A DNA stretch of 64,000 nucleotides from Niabella drilacis (GTDB taxonomy: Bacteria; Bacteroidota; Bacteroidia; Chitinophagales; Chitinophagaceae). The notes beneath the pieces were generated by a model. The model did no database searches and was not told the DNA's origin. It saw only the letters and a program-made list of their open reading frames with translations. Both the position numbers and the translations under genes were made by a program. Location of the stretch: positions 62,001 through 126,000 of the forward strand of contig NZ_FMZO01000005.1 of the NCBI RefSeq assembly GCF_900101395.1, written 5' to 3'. Of the stretch, positions 44,449 to 53,224 are shown in pieces; positions within the stretch are counted from its first letter, which is position 1, and each line of letters starts with the position of its first letter.

Positions 44449-46299
44449 ATGCGCATAAATAAAAAAAACAGCCGCTGCTTTGTGATGCTCTATACATGCA
44501 TCTTAACGATAGGTACATTGGGTAATGCACAAACGGCCGTACCAGGTGATGCCGTCATTGACCTGGCTGGTTACGGGGCCCGGCCCAACAGTTTTGAGAA
44601 TGCAGCCCCGGCGGTTGTAAAAGCCTTGGAAGCCTGCCGGGGCAAAACAAACGCAACCCTGCGACTGCCGGGCGGCCGCATCGACCTCTGGCCGGATGGG
44701 GCTTTTAAAAGGGAACTCTATGTGTCCAACGATACCGAGTCGGACAGCCTGTCTAAAGTAAAACATATCGGCTTTCTGCTGGATGGTATGGCCGGCCTCA
44801 CTATCGAGGGCAACAATACCCTGGTGGTGCTGCATGGCAAAATGGTTTCCTTTGCCTTCATCAACAGCAGGGATGTCACACTGCGCAATATCGCTTTTGA
44901 TTACGAGCGGCCAACCATGAGTGAAGTGAGAGTGGCCTCGGTAAATGACAGTGCTGCTGTACTGGCGGTTCACCCGGACAGCCGGTACCAGGTCCGGGAT
45001 GGCCGGCTGGTCTTTTATGGCGAAGGGTGGAAGACCAACAGGTTTCATACAATCCGGTTCAGCCCTGCTACGTCGGCCATGTATTACAGTTCATTCCAGC
45101 CTTTTTTAAAAGCAGCGGTAAAAGAAACCGCCCCTTTTCAGCTGGCTTTTTCGGGTGACTTCCGTAAACGGGATTTCAGCAAGGATGATGTGCTTACCTT
45201 CCGGGACCCGTACCGCGATAATTGCGGGGGCTTTATCTGGCTGAGTAAAAACATCCGGCTGGAGGGGGTGCAGATGCATTATATGCACGGACTGGGCATC
45301 GTATCACAGTTTTCGGAGAACATCAGCTTCCGGCGGGTGAGCGTAAAGCCCCGCGAAGATTCGGGGAGGATCATTGCTGCCTTTGCCGATGCTTTTCATT
45401 TTTCTGGTTGCAAAGGGACGATCCTGATCGATAGCTGTGTTGCTTCCGGTTTACATGATGACCCCGTAAATGTGCACGGCACTCATTTAAAGATCACGGA
45501 AAAGATCGATGACCGGCATGTAAAACTGCAGTTCATGCATCACCAGACCTATGGGTTTGCTGCATTTTTTGCGGGCGACAGTATCGCCTTTATTGACCCC
45601 GGAACCTTGCAGGAAATGGGGTATGCGCGGATCCGGAAGGCGGTGCTGGTCAATAAAAAAGAAATGGTGGCGGAGCTGGACCGGCCGGTACCGGGGGCCG
45701 CAGGTCCGGGGCTTTGTATAGAAAATCTTACCTGGACGCCTTCTGTAGAGATCCGGAACTCGTTGTTTGAACGCACCAATACCCGGGGTGTGCTCATCAC
45801 TACCCGAAGGAAAGTGGTGATCGAAAACAATGTATTCAGGCGTACCGGTATGCATGCGATCCTGATCGCTGATGATGCAGCAAGCTGGTACGAATCCGGC
45901 CCGGTCCGGGATGTAACGATCCGGAACAATACCTTCGAATCCTGCGGGTATAACCAGGCTCCGGGATCTTATGTAATTGCCCTGCTGCCCGAAAATCATC
46001 AGCGCGCTCCCGTCTATTATGTACACCGCAATATCACCATCACCGGTAATACATTTGATCTGATGGATGCGCCGGTGCTCATTGCCAAAAGTGTTGCAGG
46101 GCTGGTTTTTAATGCGAACCGTATAAAAAGGGGAGCGGGCGGCGGAGCCCTGTTGAAACAGCCGGCCTTTGAACTGCGCGATTGTAAAAATATTTCCATA
46201 AAAAAGAATACAACGGATCTGCCATGGCCGGTTCAGGTGCATATCACAGCTACCGACCGTAAAACGGTGCAAACGGATCTTCATATAACGACCCCATGA
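44449..46299 (+). CDS. GH110-family alpha-1,3-galactosidase, copy 2
   Basis: A 616-residue exported beta-helix enzyme. It keeps the family signature closely: NIAFDYERPTMSEVRV, DAFHFSGCKGTILIDSCVAS, GLHDDPVNVHGTHLKITEKI. Helix turns run to the C-terminus (VVIENNVFRRTGMHAILIAD, VTIRNNTFESCGYNQAPGSY, ITITGNTFDLMDAPVLIAKS). It is predicted to release terminal alpha-1,3-linked galactose. A gap of about 270 bases before it holds no other gene. The stop overlaps the next ATG. Confidence 0.85.
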   Translation: MRINKKNSRCFVMLYTCILTIGTLGNAQTAVPGDAVIDLAGYGARPNSFENAAPAVVKALEACRGKTNATLRLPGGRIDLWPDGAFKRELYVSNDTESDSLSKVKHIGFLLDGMAGLTIEGNNTLVVLHGKMVSFAFINSRDVTLRNIAFDYERPTMSEVRVASVNDSAAVLAVHPDSRYQVRDGRLVFYGEGWKTNRFHTIRFSPATSAMYYSSFQPFLKAAVKETAPFQLAFSGDFRKRDFSKDDVLTFRDPYRDNCGGFIWLSKNIRLEGVQMHYMHGLGIVSQFSENISFRRVSVKPREDSGRIIAAFADAFHFSGCKGTILIDSCVASGLHDDPVNVHGTHLKITEKIDDRHVKLQFMHHQTYGFAAFFAGDSIAFIDPGTLQEMGYARIRKAVLVNKKEMVAELDRPVPGAAGPGLCIENLTWTPSVEIRNSLFERTNTRGVLITTRRKVVIENNVFRRTGMHAILIADDAASWYESGPVRDVTIRNNTFESCGYNQAPGSYVIALLPENHQRAPVYYVHRNITITGNTFDLMDAPVLIAKSVAGLVFNANRIKRGAGGGALLKQPAFELRDCKNISIKKNTTDLPWPVQVHITATDRKTVQTDLHITTP

Positions 46300-49220
46300 T
46301 GAAAAAATTACTGTTGCTTATTGTATGGTGGCCCTTTGCGGGGAATGGGTACAGCCAGGAGCATACCTACGGTGTGCCGGAAGTGCCCTGGCCCGAAACC
46401 CTGGGCAACCACAGGGCGGTTGTTGAATGCCCGGTACAGGGACTGGCCCATGTAAAGTTATTCTGGCGGCGGCATGATGCTGCGCCCGAGCAAAAACGGT
46501 TGCTGATCCTGGCGGCAAACGGGGATACGGTGCGGCATATTTATCGTATTACAGTAAACAAAGAAATGGCCGAGTTCGTATTTGAACCGGTAAACGGCAG
46601 GGGAACCTATTATGTATATTACCTGCCCTGGAAGGGGCGTAAGGAAAACGGCTGGTTTGCGGGGGATTATTTAAAGCCGGAAACTGCGCCGGACCCCGCC
46701 TGGATGCAGCGTCAGGGTCTTCCGGCATCTGCTGCGCAGTTGCTGTTGTCAAAAGTAAGCCGGCTGGAAGCCCGTACGGACTTTGATCGTTTTTATCCCA
46801 TGGAAGTAACGGCCACAGCAGCAGAGCTGCGCACCCTGATGGCAAGGTATCCTCAGAAAATGATCCTGTTCCCGGAAGACCGGCGGTTCCCCGTAAAAAT
46901 GAAATCCGATCTGCCTTATAGATGGATCCGGTATGGTCCGGCGGCGGCATTTTCCGGAACCGCACAGCGCAATGAGTACTACACGTTCCAGGTGGGCGTA
47001 TTTGCAGCGGGTGGGCCTCTGAAAGATCTGAAAGTCCGCTTTGGTAAAACACCGTTCCCGGTTACCTGTTTTAATACCGGCGGCAGGGACTCCAGGGGTG
47101 TTGCTTTTACCAAAACCCTGGATGTGGCAGAAGGAACCGTGCAGCCGCTGTGGCTGGGGGTGGATGTTCCGGCAACTGCAAAACCGGGAAGGTATACGTT
47201 TACCGTTTCCGTTTCTGCAGAAGGAGTGCCGGAACAGCGGGTTCCCGTGACGCTGCAGGTAGACAATAAAATGATTGCAGAACGGGGCGATCATGAGCTG
47301 TGGCGGCATAGCCGGCTGCGCTGGCTGAATTCCACCCTTGGGATCGATGATGCTGTGGTAGCTCCTTATACCGCACTGAAGCGGAATCAATATACCATCA
47401 CCGGAAGTACGGCAGCCGTGACCGTTGGCCCGATGGGATTACCGGAATCGATCCGCACCTTCGGTGCAGGGTTGCTGGCGGCCCCGGTAAATTTTATCGT
47501 GGAAACCAGTGAAGGCGTTGAAAAATGGAATACAGGACGACCGGAGTTTATTAAAGAAACCGGCGGCCTTATCCGCTGGAAAGCCCGGGCCTCGAATCAA
47601 CGGTTTACGCTGGTTTGTACCGGAAGCATGGAGGCCGATGGCTATATGCGGTTTCATATAACCGTATCCGGTCATGTGCCGGTATCTATAAAGGACATCC
47701 GGCTGCAGTTGCCGGTGCAAAAGGCGATCAGTAAGTATTTTATGGGAATGGGGTTGCCCGGGTGCGAGACCCCGGCGGTATACAACTGGAAATGGAAAGG
47801 TCCGCAGGACGCCTTCTGGACCGGGGATGTGCATGCCGGTATCTTTTGCGAACTACGGGGCGCCCGTTACAGTGGTCCGTTGCTGAACCTGTACCATCCG
47901 CCTCCGCCGCCTGCCTGGTACAACCAGGATAAGGGCGGCTTTTCTTTGCATCAGCAGGGAGCCGTGCGGTACGCAACCGCTTACAGCGGTGATCGGATGC
48001 TGGATGCTGCAGATACGCTCCGGTTTGAATTTGCCCTGCTGCCTACCCCGGTAAAGCAGGCCGATACCCGGTCGCAGTTTACGGACCGGTATTACCACAA
48101 TGGCAGCGATCCGTTGCCACATGAGGCCGATCTTAAAACGGGGATCAGGATTTTTAATGTGCATCATGCCAATGCGATCAATCCTTATATCAATTATCCC
48201 TTTCTTACGGTTGATACCATCCGTGCCGTAACCAATACCTGGCACAAAAAAGGACTGAAAGTAAAACTGTACTATACCACCCGGGAGCTCACCAACCAGG
48301 TGCCGGAGCTTTGGGCATTAAGGAGCCTGGGCAATGAAGTTCTGGCAGATGGCAGGGGTGGTGGCTATGTATGGCTGCGCGAGCACCTGGTGGATCATTA
48401 CGATCCGCAATGGTTTACAACCATCGGCGGCTATGAGCGTTCCGATGCAGCCCTGCTCACCAGCGGCGACAGCCGCTGGTATAACTATTATATTGAAGGG
48501 CTGCGCTGGCTGGTAAAGTATACCGGTATTGACGGTTTGTACCTGGATGATGTATCGTACGACCGGGACCTGCTCAAACGGATGCGCAAGGTGATGGACC
48601 AGGTAAGGCCCGGTTGTATCATTGACCTGCATTCCAATACCGGTTTTTCAAAAGGTCCGGCTACGCAGTATACAGAGTTTTTCCCTTATATCAACAAGCT
48701 GTGGTTTGGCGAAAGTTTCCAGTATCATAAAATGCCGCCGGCCAACTGGCTGGTAGAAGTATCCGGTCTGCCATTTGGGCTGATGGGCGATATGCTGCAT
48801 GGCGGAGGCAATCCCTGGCGGGGAATGGTGTACGGAATGACGGTGCGTTATCCCTGGTATACAGAGGGCGTGAATTGTGATCCGCGGGATATCTGGAAGG
48901 TATGGGATGATTTTGGCATTGCAGATGCAAAAATGACCGGCTACTGGGAAAAGGCCCCGGTGGTAACCACAGATAACCCGGCAGTGCTGGCCACAGCCTA
49001 CAGCAGGAATGACCGTTTATTGATAGCGGTTGCCAGCTGGGCAACAGATACAGCGGTTGTAAAATTGAACATCGACTGGAAGCGGATTGGCTGGTCTCCA
49101 CGGGGTGGTTCCGTAAAAGCCCCCCTGATCCCCGGTTTTCAGCCGGCACAGAAATTTGAAAAGGACCAACGCATACCCGTAGCCCCGCAAAAGGGCTGGT
49201 TGCTCATTATCGATCAATAA
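46296..49220 (+). CDS. large exported glycoside hydrolase-like protein, DUF6067/GH123-like
   Basis: A 974-residue protein with a signal peptide (KLLLLIVWWPFAGNGYSQ). The N-terminal part has beta-sandwich blocks (NEYYTFQVGVFAAGGPLKDL, GVDVPATAKPGRYTFTVSV) like those of GH123-type proteins. The C-terminal half looks like a TIM barrel: RIFNVHHANAINPYINYPFL, KGLKVKLYYTTRELTNQ, TGIDGLYLDDVSYDRDLLKR, IIDLHSNTGFSKGPATQYTE. Asp-Asp in LYLDDVS and the Glu in WFGESFQY are candidate catalytic residues. GH123 enzymes act on beta-GalNAc, which would fit the operon, but the assignment is tentative. Confidence 0.6.
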   Translation: MMKKLLLLIVWWPFAGNGYSQEHTYGVPEVPWPETLGNHRAVVECPVQGLAHVKLFWRRHDAAPEQKRLLILAANGDTVRHIYRITVNKEMAEFVFEPVNGRGTYYVYYLPWKGRKENGWFAGDYLKPETAPDPAWMQRQGLPASAAQLLLSKVSRLEARTDFDRFYPMEVTATAAELRTLMARYPQKMILFPEDRRFPVKMKSDLPYRWIRYGPAAAFSGTAQRNEYYTFQVGVFAAGGPLKDLKVRFGKTPFPVTCFNTGGRDSRGVAFTKTLDVAEGTVQPLWLGVDVPATAKPGRYTFTVSVSAEGVPEQRVPVTLQVDNKMIAERGDHELWRHSRLRWLNSTLGIDDAVVAPYTALKRNQYTITGSTAAVTVGPMGLPESIRTFGAGLLAAPVNFIVETSEGVEKWNTGRPEFIKETGGLIRWKARASNQRFTLVCTGSMEADGYMRFHITVSGHVPVSIKDIRLQLPVQKAISKYFMGMGLPGCETPAVYNWKWKGPQDAFWTGDVHAGIFCELRGARYSGPLLNLYHPPPPPAWYNQDKGGFSLHQQGAVRYATAYSGDRMLDAADTLRFEFALLPTPVKQADTRSQFTDRYYHNGSDPLPHEADLKTGIRIFNVHHANAINPYINYPFLTVDTIRAVTNTWHKKGLKVKLYYTTRELTNQVPELWALRSLGNEVLADGRGGGYVWLREHLVDHYDPQWFTTIGGYERSDAALLTSGDSRWYNYYIEGLRWLVKYTGIDGLYLDDVSYDRDLLKRMRKVMDQVRPGCIIDLHSNTGFSKGPATQYTEFFPYINKLWFGESFQYHKMPPANWLVEVSGLPFGLMGDMLHGGGNPWRGMVYGMTVRYPWYTEGVNCDPRDIWKVWDDFGIADAKMTGYWEKAPVVTTDNPAVLATAYSRNDRLLIAVASWATDTAVVKLNIDWKRIGWSPRGGSVKAPLIPGFQPAQKFEKDQRIPVAPQKGWLLIIDQ

Positions 49221-49245
49221 CCAGGAGCAGATTCAATAAAATGAA

Positions 49246-50715
49246 ATGAAAAGAGTTGTTTTTTTATGCTTGTTAGGAATGCTCCCGGGCTTTATAGAGG
49301 CTCAGGATGCAGACTGGCGTCATATTTCGGGTGCTTTTTATGACTGGACGAAAACCGGTAAACCGGAAACGCCCTATGCCCATGATTATGGGCAAACACT
49401 GGTGATGCACCTCATGCTGGCTACACCCAATGGCAAAGGGGGCTCCTATGTACGGCGTAATTTTGAAGAAGTGTATACGCTCGTTAAACAGGTGGATGCC
49501 ATTACCCGTCATGTGCCCAAGATCATTTACCTGGTGGGCTGGCAGTATAACGGGCACGATGACCGGTACCCCGCATGGCACCAGGTGAATGATGCGCTGA
49601 AAAGACCCGGGGACAGCACGGGACGGCAATCGCTGATCTGGCTGTTTAACGCATGTAAAAAATACAATACGACGATCAGCGTACATGTGAATATGGCCGA
49701 TGCCTATCAGAACAGTCCCCTATGGGACACCTACCGGAACGAGGGCCTGATTGCAAGGTTGAAGGATGGCGCACTCATGAAGATCGGTGCCTACAACGGC
49801 TTGGATGCCTACCAGGTTTGCGCCCGGCAGGAATGGGAAAAAGGCTATGCAGTAAAACGGATCAACGAGCTGCTTACCTTGCTGCCTTTTCTGAAGGAGG
49901 CAAAAACCCTGCTGCTGGACGCCTACTTTTCGCGGGGGAATCCTTATCTGAACATTTCCCGGGAAGAAGAAGAAAGCTACCAGCGCCGTGTGATCCGGTA
50001 CTTTAAAACCCTTGGACTTGATGTGGCCCAGGAAAGTTACCTGCGCCTTCGGGAGGGATACGATCATTTTACCGGCCTGTCGCCCTGGTTTACCTGGTTC
50101 GATCAAACAGAGAGCGGATATATGCATACGCCGGCATCGGTGGCCACGGGTGGGGGGCCGTTCCTGTTTATCCGGCAATTTCCCAGGCAGGCAGCTGAAG
50201 AAATGCAGCTGGGCTTCCTGTTTGGTATGAGTACCCGCGGGGAGGATTGTTTTAACGACCTGGAGGATGATTTTCGTACCATTGTGCACTGGCAGGAGGC
50301 GTTTGGATACGAGTTCTATACCGGCACCCTGCCGTATATATACCTGAACCGCTATCGCCGGGAACAGCTGCAGGGCACGGGATTGCAACGGGTTGCCCGT
50401 TATAGCAACGGGCTTACTGTAAGTCTGAAGGATTCACAGATCACCCACTATGATGTGATACTCCGCAAAGGGAACAACCTGTTTGTACCGGCAGTGTGGC
50501 TTAAGGAACGGGAAGTGATCGCCTATAGCCGGGACGGGTACCGCTCGGTAACATGGACGTTGCCGAGTGACTGGTCGGATGTGAAAAATGCGGAGCTGTT
50601 CCGGGTCGATACATCGGGGGCCCGGTTCTTAAAGCGCGTGCCGGTTGTGAACCGCCGCATCCGGCTATCGCTTTTAAAAGGGGAAGCGATCGTGGTGCGG
50701 CCCCAACGGTCATGA
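49246..50715 (+). CDS. compact GH101-like glycoside hydrolase, paralogue 3
   Basis: A 489-residue exported protein, third member of the local set. VPKIIYLVGWQYNGHDDRYP and CKKYNTTISVHVNMADAYQN are conserved; the putative nucleophile lies in TLLLDAYFSRGNPYL, and the acid/base Glu in DVAQESYLRLREGYDHF. It is the most divergent of the three at the active site (LLLDAY and AQES against HIDAW and TSEW). The C-terminal beta domain (VKNAELFRVDTSGARFLKRV) is shared with paralogue 2. It lies 25 bases after the DUF6067-like gene. Confidence 0.68.
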   Translation: MKRVVFLCLLGMLPGFIEAQDADWRHISGAFYDWTKTGKPETPYAHDYGQTLVMHLMLATPNGKGGSYVRRNFEEVYTLVKQVDAITRHVPKIIYLVGWQYNGHDDRYPAWHQVNDALKRPGDSTGRQSLIWLFNACKKYNTTISVHVNMADAYQNSPLWDTYRNEGLIARLKDGALMKIGAYNGLDAYQVCARQEWEKGYAVKRINELLTLLPFLKEAKTLLLDAYFSRGNPYLNISREEEESYQRRVIRYFKTLGLDVAQESYLRLREGYDHFTGLSPWFTWFDQTESGYMHTPASVATGGGPFLFIRQFPRQAAEEMQLGFLFGMSTRGEDCFNDLEDDFRTIVHWQEAFGYEFYTGTLPYIYLNRYRREQLQGTGLQRVARYSNGLTVSLKDSQITHYDVILRKGNNLFVPAVWLKEREVIAYSRDGYRSVTWTLPSDWSDVKNAELFRVDTSGARFLKRVPVVNRRIRLSLLKGEAIVVRPQRS

Positions 50716-50815
50716 TCAGGGAGCACAAAATCATCAGGAGACTGGGGATCGCTGAATGGATGGTATTGTTTTTCCCGGTGAAGATTCATATAACAATTAA
50801 ATAAAACCAAACGGG

Positions 50816-53044
50816 GTGAAAAAGTATTTTTTGTTTGCACAGTTGTTCCTTTTCCTTTCAGCCGGGGTCTTATATGGCCAGGCACAGGTGTATGAAATAG
50901 ATGCATCGGAAACAGTAACGAAAGCACCACAGTCCATCCCTTTTTCGGGTACGGATCCGCAGGGGGTAAGCCTTGCCGCCACTAACCGGTATTTCCTGAA
51001 AAATGGCCGGCCCTGGTTCCCGCTGATGGGCGAAATGCATTACAACCGGGTACCACCGCAGGATTGGGAAAGTGGGATTCTGAAGATGAAGAATGCCGGC
51101 CTTTCCATTGTAGCCACCTATATTTTCTGGAACGAACATGAAACCGCCCCCGGTGTGTGGGACTGGAAGGGGAATCGCGATCTGCGAAAATTTGTGGAAC
51201 TATGTGCAAAGCATCAGATGTATGTATGGCTGCGGATCGGGCCCTGGGCTCACGGTGAGCAGCTCCATGGCGGCCATCCCGAATGGATTGCAAAAATGCC
51301 CGGGAAACGGAGCAATGACCCGGCATACATCGCTGCTGCCGCAACATTGTTCGGCCAGATAGGCGCGCAGGCAAAGGGTCTTTTTTTTAAGGAAGGCGGC
51401 CCTGTTATTGGGATACAGCTTGAAAACGAATATGCCGGCGGCCAGGCAGCGCATATTTCAAAGCTGAAGGAGATGGCGCTGGCCTCCGGCATGCATCCCG
51501 TATTTTGGTCGGTAACGGCCAATACCGTCTTTGACCAGGAAAAGATGGAAGTGATCCCTTTGCAGGGCTCTTACTGTTACCGGGGCTGGGAAAAAGGAGG
51601 CGGCGGCCCAACCGCAGATTTTTTATATGGTGATGATCAGTGGATCATGACCGATGCGCTGGGAAAGCTGTATTATGATATGAACCGCTTTCCGCGCGGC
51701 CTGTGCGAGCAGGGCGCCGGCAGCCAGATGACCTATCAAAACCGTTTTGTAGTGGCGCCAGAGGTGGAAGAAGCACATCTTCAGAACCAGCTGGGGCGTG
51801 GTATGAATATGATCGGCTACTATATGTTTCATGGCGGTACACAAACGCCGGGCTTAAAGGAACCGGGGCTTCCTGAAAGCTACGATTTTCAGGCGCCTGT
51901 CGGTGAGTTCGGGATCATTCGTCCCTCTTATAAATATCTGAAGGTACTGCACTGCTTCATCAATGATTTTGGCAGCCTGCTGGCTGCTATGCCGCAGGTG
52001 GAGCCTGCAAACCCTGTGCGGGACGTACACAATACCCGGAACCTGCGGTATATCGTTCGTGTAAAGGATAACAGCGGCTTCCTGTTCCTGAACAATACCC
52101 AGGTACGCATCCCCATGCCGGACAGGGATATAACGGTAGCTGTGAAATTAAAAGGTGAAACGATTCATTATCCTTCCGTTTTTTTAAAAGGCCAGACCAA
52201 CCTGCTGCTTCCCTTCAATTTAAAAGTAAATGACGTGTTGATAAAATATGCCACGGCGCAACCCCTGGCAAAGATAGAGGACGGTACTGCCACTACCTTG
52301 TTTTTTATGAAACCGGAAGGCGTTAACCCGGTAATAGCAATCGATGCTGCCACTTTAAAAACAAAAAAAAGCGCAGGCCCGGAGATACGGAAACTGGAGC
52401 CTGGTGTACCTTTGCGCCTGACCGGTAAAACAGGAAAGCGGTTGGTGATCATCACGCTTACGCGCAGGGAAGCTGAAAATAGCTGGCGTACGACTGTGAA
52501 AGGGAAAGAGGTATTGGTGATCACGGGTGCAGATCTTATCAGTGACGGCCGGCATATACAATTGCAGCAGGCGGGTAGTAACCGTTTCCATTTTAAGATC
52601 TATCCGGAGAGCGTTGCTTCTATGGTAGCAGGGGGCGTTGTTACAGCCGGTAAACGGGGGTTGTTTGCAGCATACGGCATTACAGTGCCGGCCTACAAGC
52701 CCGGGATAAGGGTGGATATACAAAAGGGGAATGCAACGATTCAGCTGCCGGAATCACTGCCGCGCCAGGTCAATGATGTATGGCTTAAAATAAAATATGC
52801 TGGCGGCAGTGCTGTTGCGCGCCGGGATGGAATGGTATTAACAGATCATGTCTTTAACGGGGAACCCTGGCTGCTTGGTACAAAAAATTATTCAGGCGGG
52901 GGCGCGGTGCAATTGACGGTGCAGGAGTGGAAGGAGGATATTACGGGCGTGGATCCGGACCGCGTACAGGATATAAAGGCAAAAGGCGCAGTGATCGAAA
53001 AGGTAGAAGTGGTACCGCAGTACAAAGTTGACATCGGTTTATAG
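50816..53044 (+). CDS. GH35 beta-galactosidase
   Basis: A 742-residue exported enzyme starting at GTG (KKYFLFAQLFLFLSAGVLYG signal). The GH35 barrel shows RPWFPLMGEMHYNRVPPQDW, ATYIFWNEHETAPGVWDWKG, WLRIGPWAHGE and acid/base Glu (about residue 205) in GPVIGIQLENEYAGG; Glu in RGLCEQGAGSQ is a candidate nucleophile. C-terminal domains are beta-rich. It removes terminal beta-linked galactose from glycan fragments, in line with the other PUL enzymes. Gaps of 100 bases upstream and 180 bases downstream hold no other gene. Confidence 0.85.
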   Translation: MKKYFLFAQLFLFLSAGVLYGQAQVYEIDASETVTKAPQSIPFSGTDPQGVSLAATNRYFLKNGRPWFPLMGEMHYNRVPPQDWESGILKMKNAGLSIVATYIFWNEHETAPGVWDWKGNRDLRKFVELCAKHQMYVWLRIGPWAHGEQLHGGHPEWIAKMPGKRSNDPAYIAAAATLFGQIGAQAKGLFFKEGGPVIGIQLENEYAGGQAAHISKLKEMALASGMHPVFWSVTANTVFDQEKMEVIPLQGSYCYRGWEKGGGGPTADFLYGDDQWIMTDALGKLYYDMNRFPRGLCEQGAGSQMTYQNRFVVAPEVEEAHLQNQLGRGMNMIGYYMFHGGTQTPGLKEPGLPESYDFQAPVGEFGIIRPSYKYLKVLHCFINDFGSLLAAMPQVEPANPVRDVHNTRNLRYIVRVKDNSGFLFLNNTQVRIPMPDRDITVAVKLKGETIHYPSVFLKGQTNLLLPFNLKVNDVLIKYATAQPLAKIEDGTATTLFFMKPEGVNPVIAIDAATLKTKKSAGPEIRKLEPGVPLRLTGKTGKRLVIITLTRREAENSWRTTVKGKEVLVITGADLISDGRHIQLQQAGSNRFHFKIYPESVASMVAGGVVTAGKRGLFAAYGITVPAYKPGIRVDIQKGNATIQLPESLPRQVNDVWLKIKYAGGSAVARRDGMVLTDHVFNGEPWLLGTKNYSGGGAVQLTVQEWKEDITGVDPDRVQDIKAKGAVIEKVEVVPQYKVDIGL

Positions 53045-53224
53045 CCCTGCGCCTTGTCCGCATTTTAGATAAAGTGCAAAATGCACTAAGATTGCAATAA
53101 GTTCGCAGGGGATCAATAGCGTTATAGTCCTGGCGTATGCCTTGCGGGATCATCGCGGGCTTCGCGTTCAGTGGGCAGGAGAAATATTTCAGTGGCCAAT
53201 AAAAGGATCTAAACTTTTTAAAAT

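Noticed and set aside
45487-46284. Minus-strand open frame (265 codons) opposite the second GH110-like gene
   Set aside because: Shadow of the GH110 coding frame; no motifs, and it fully overlaps a conserved gene.
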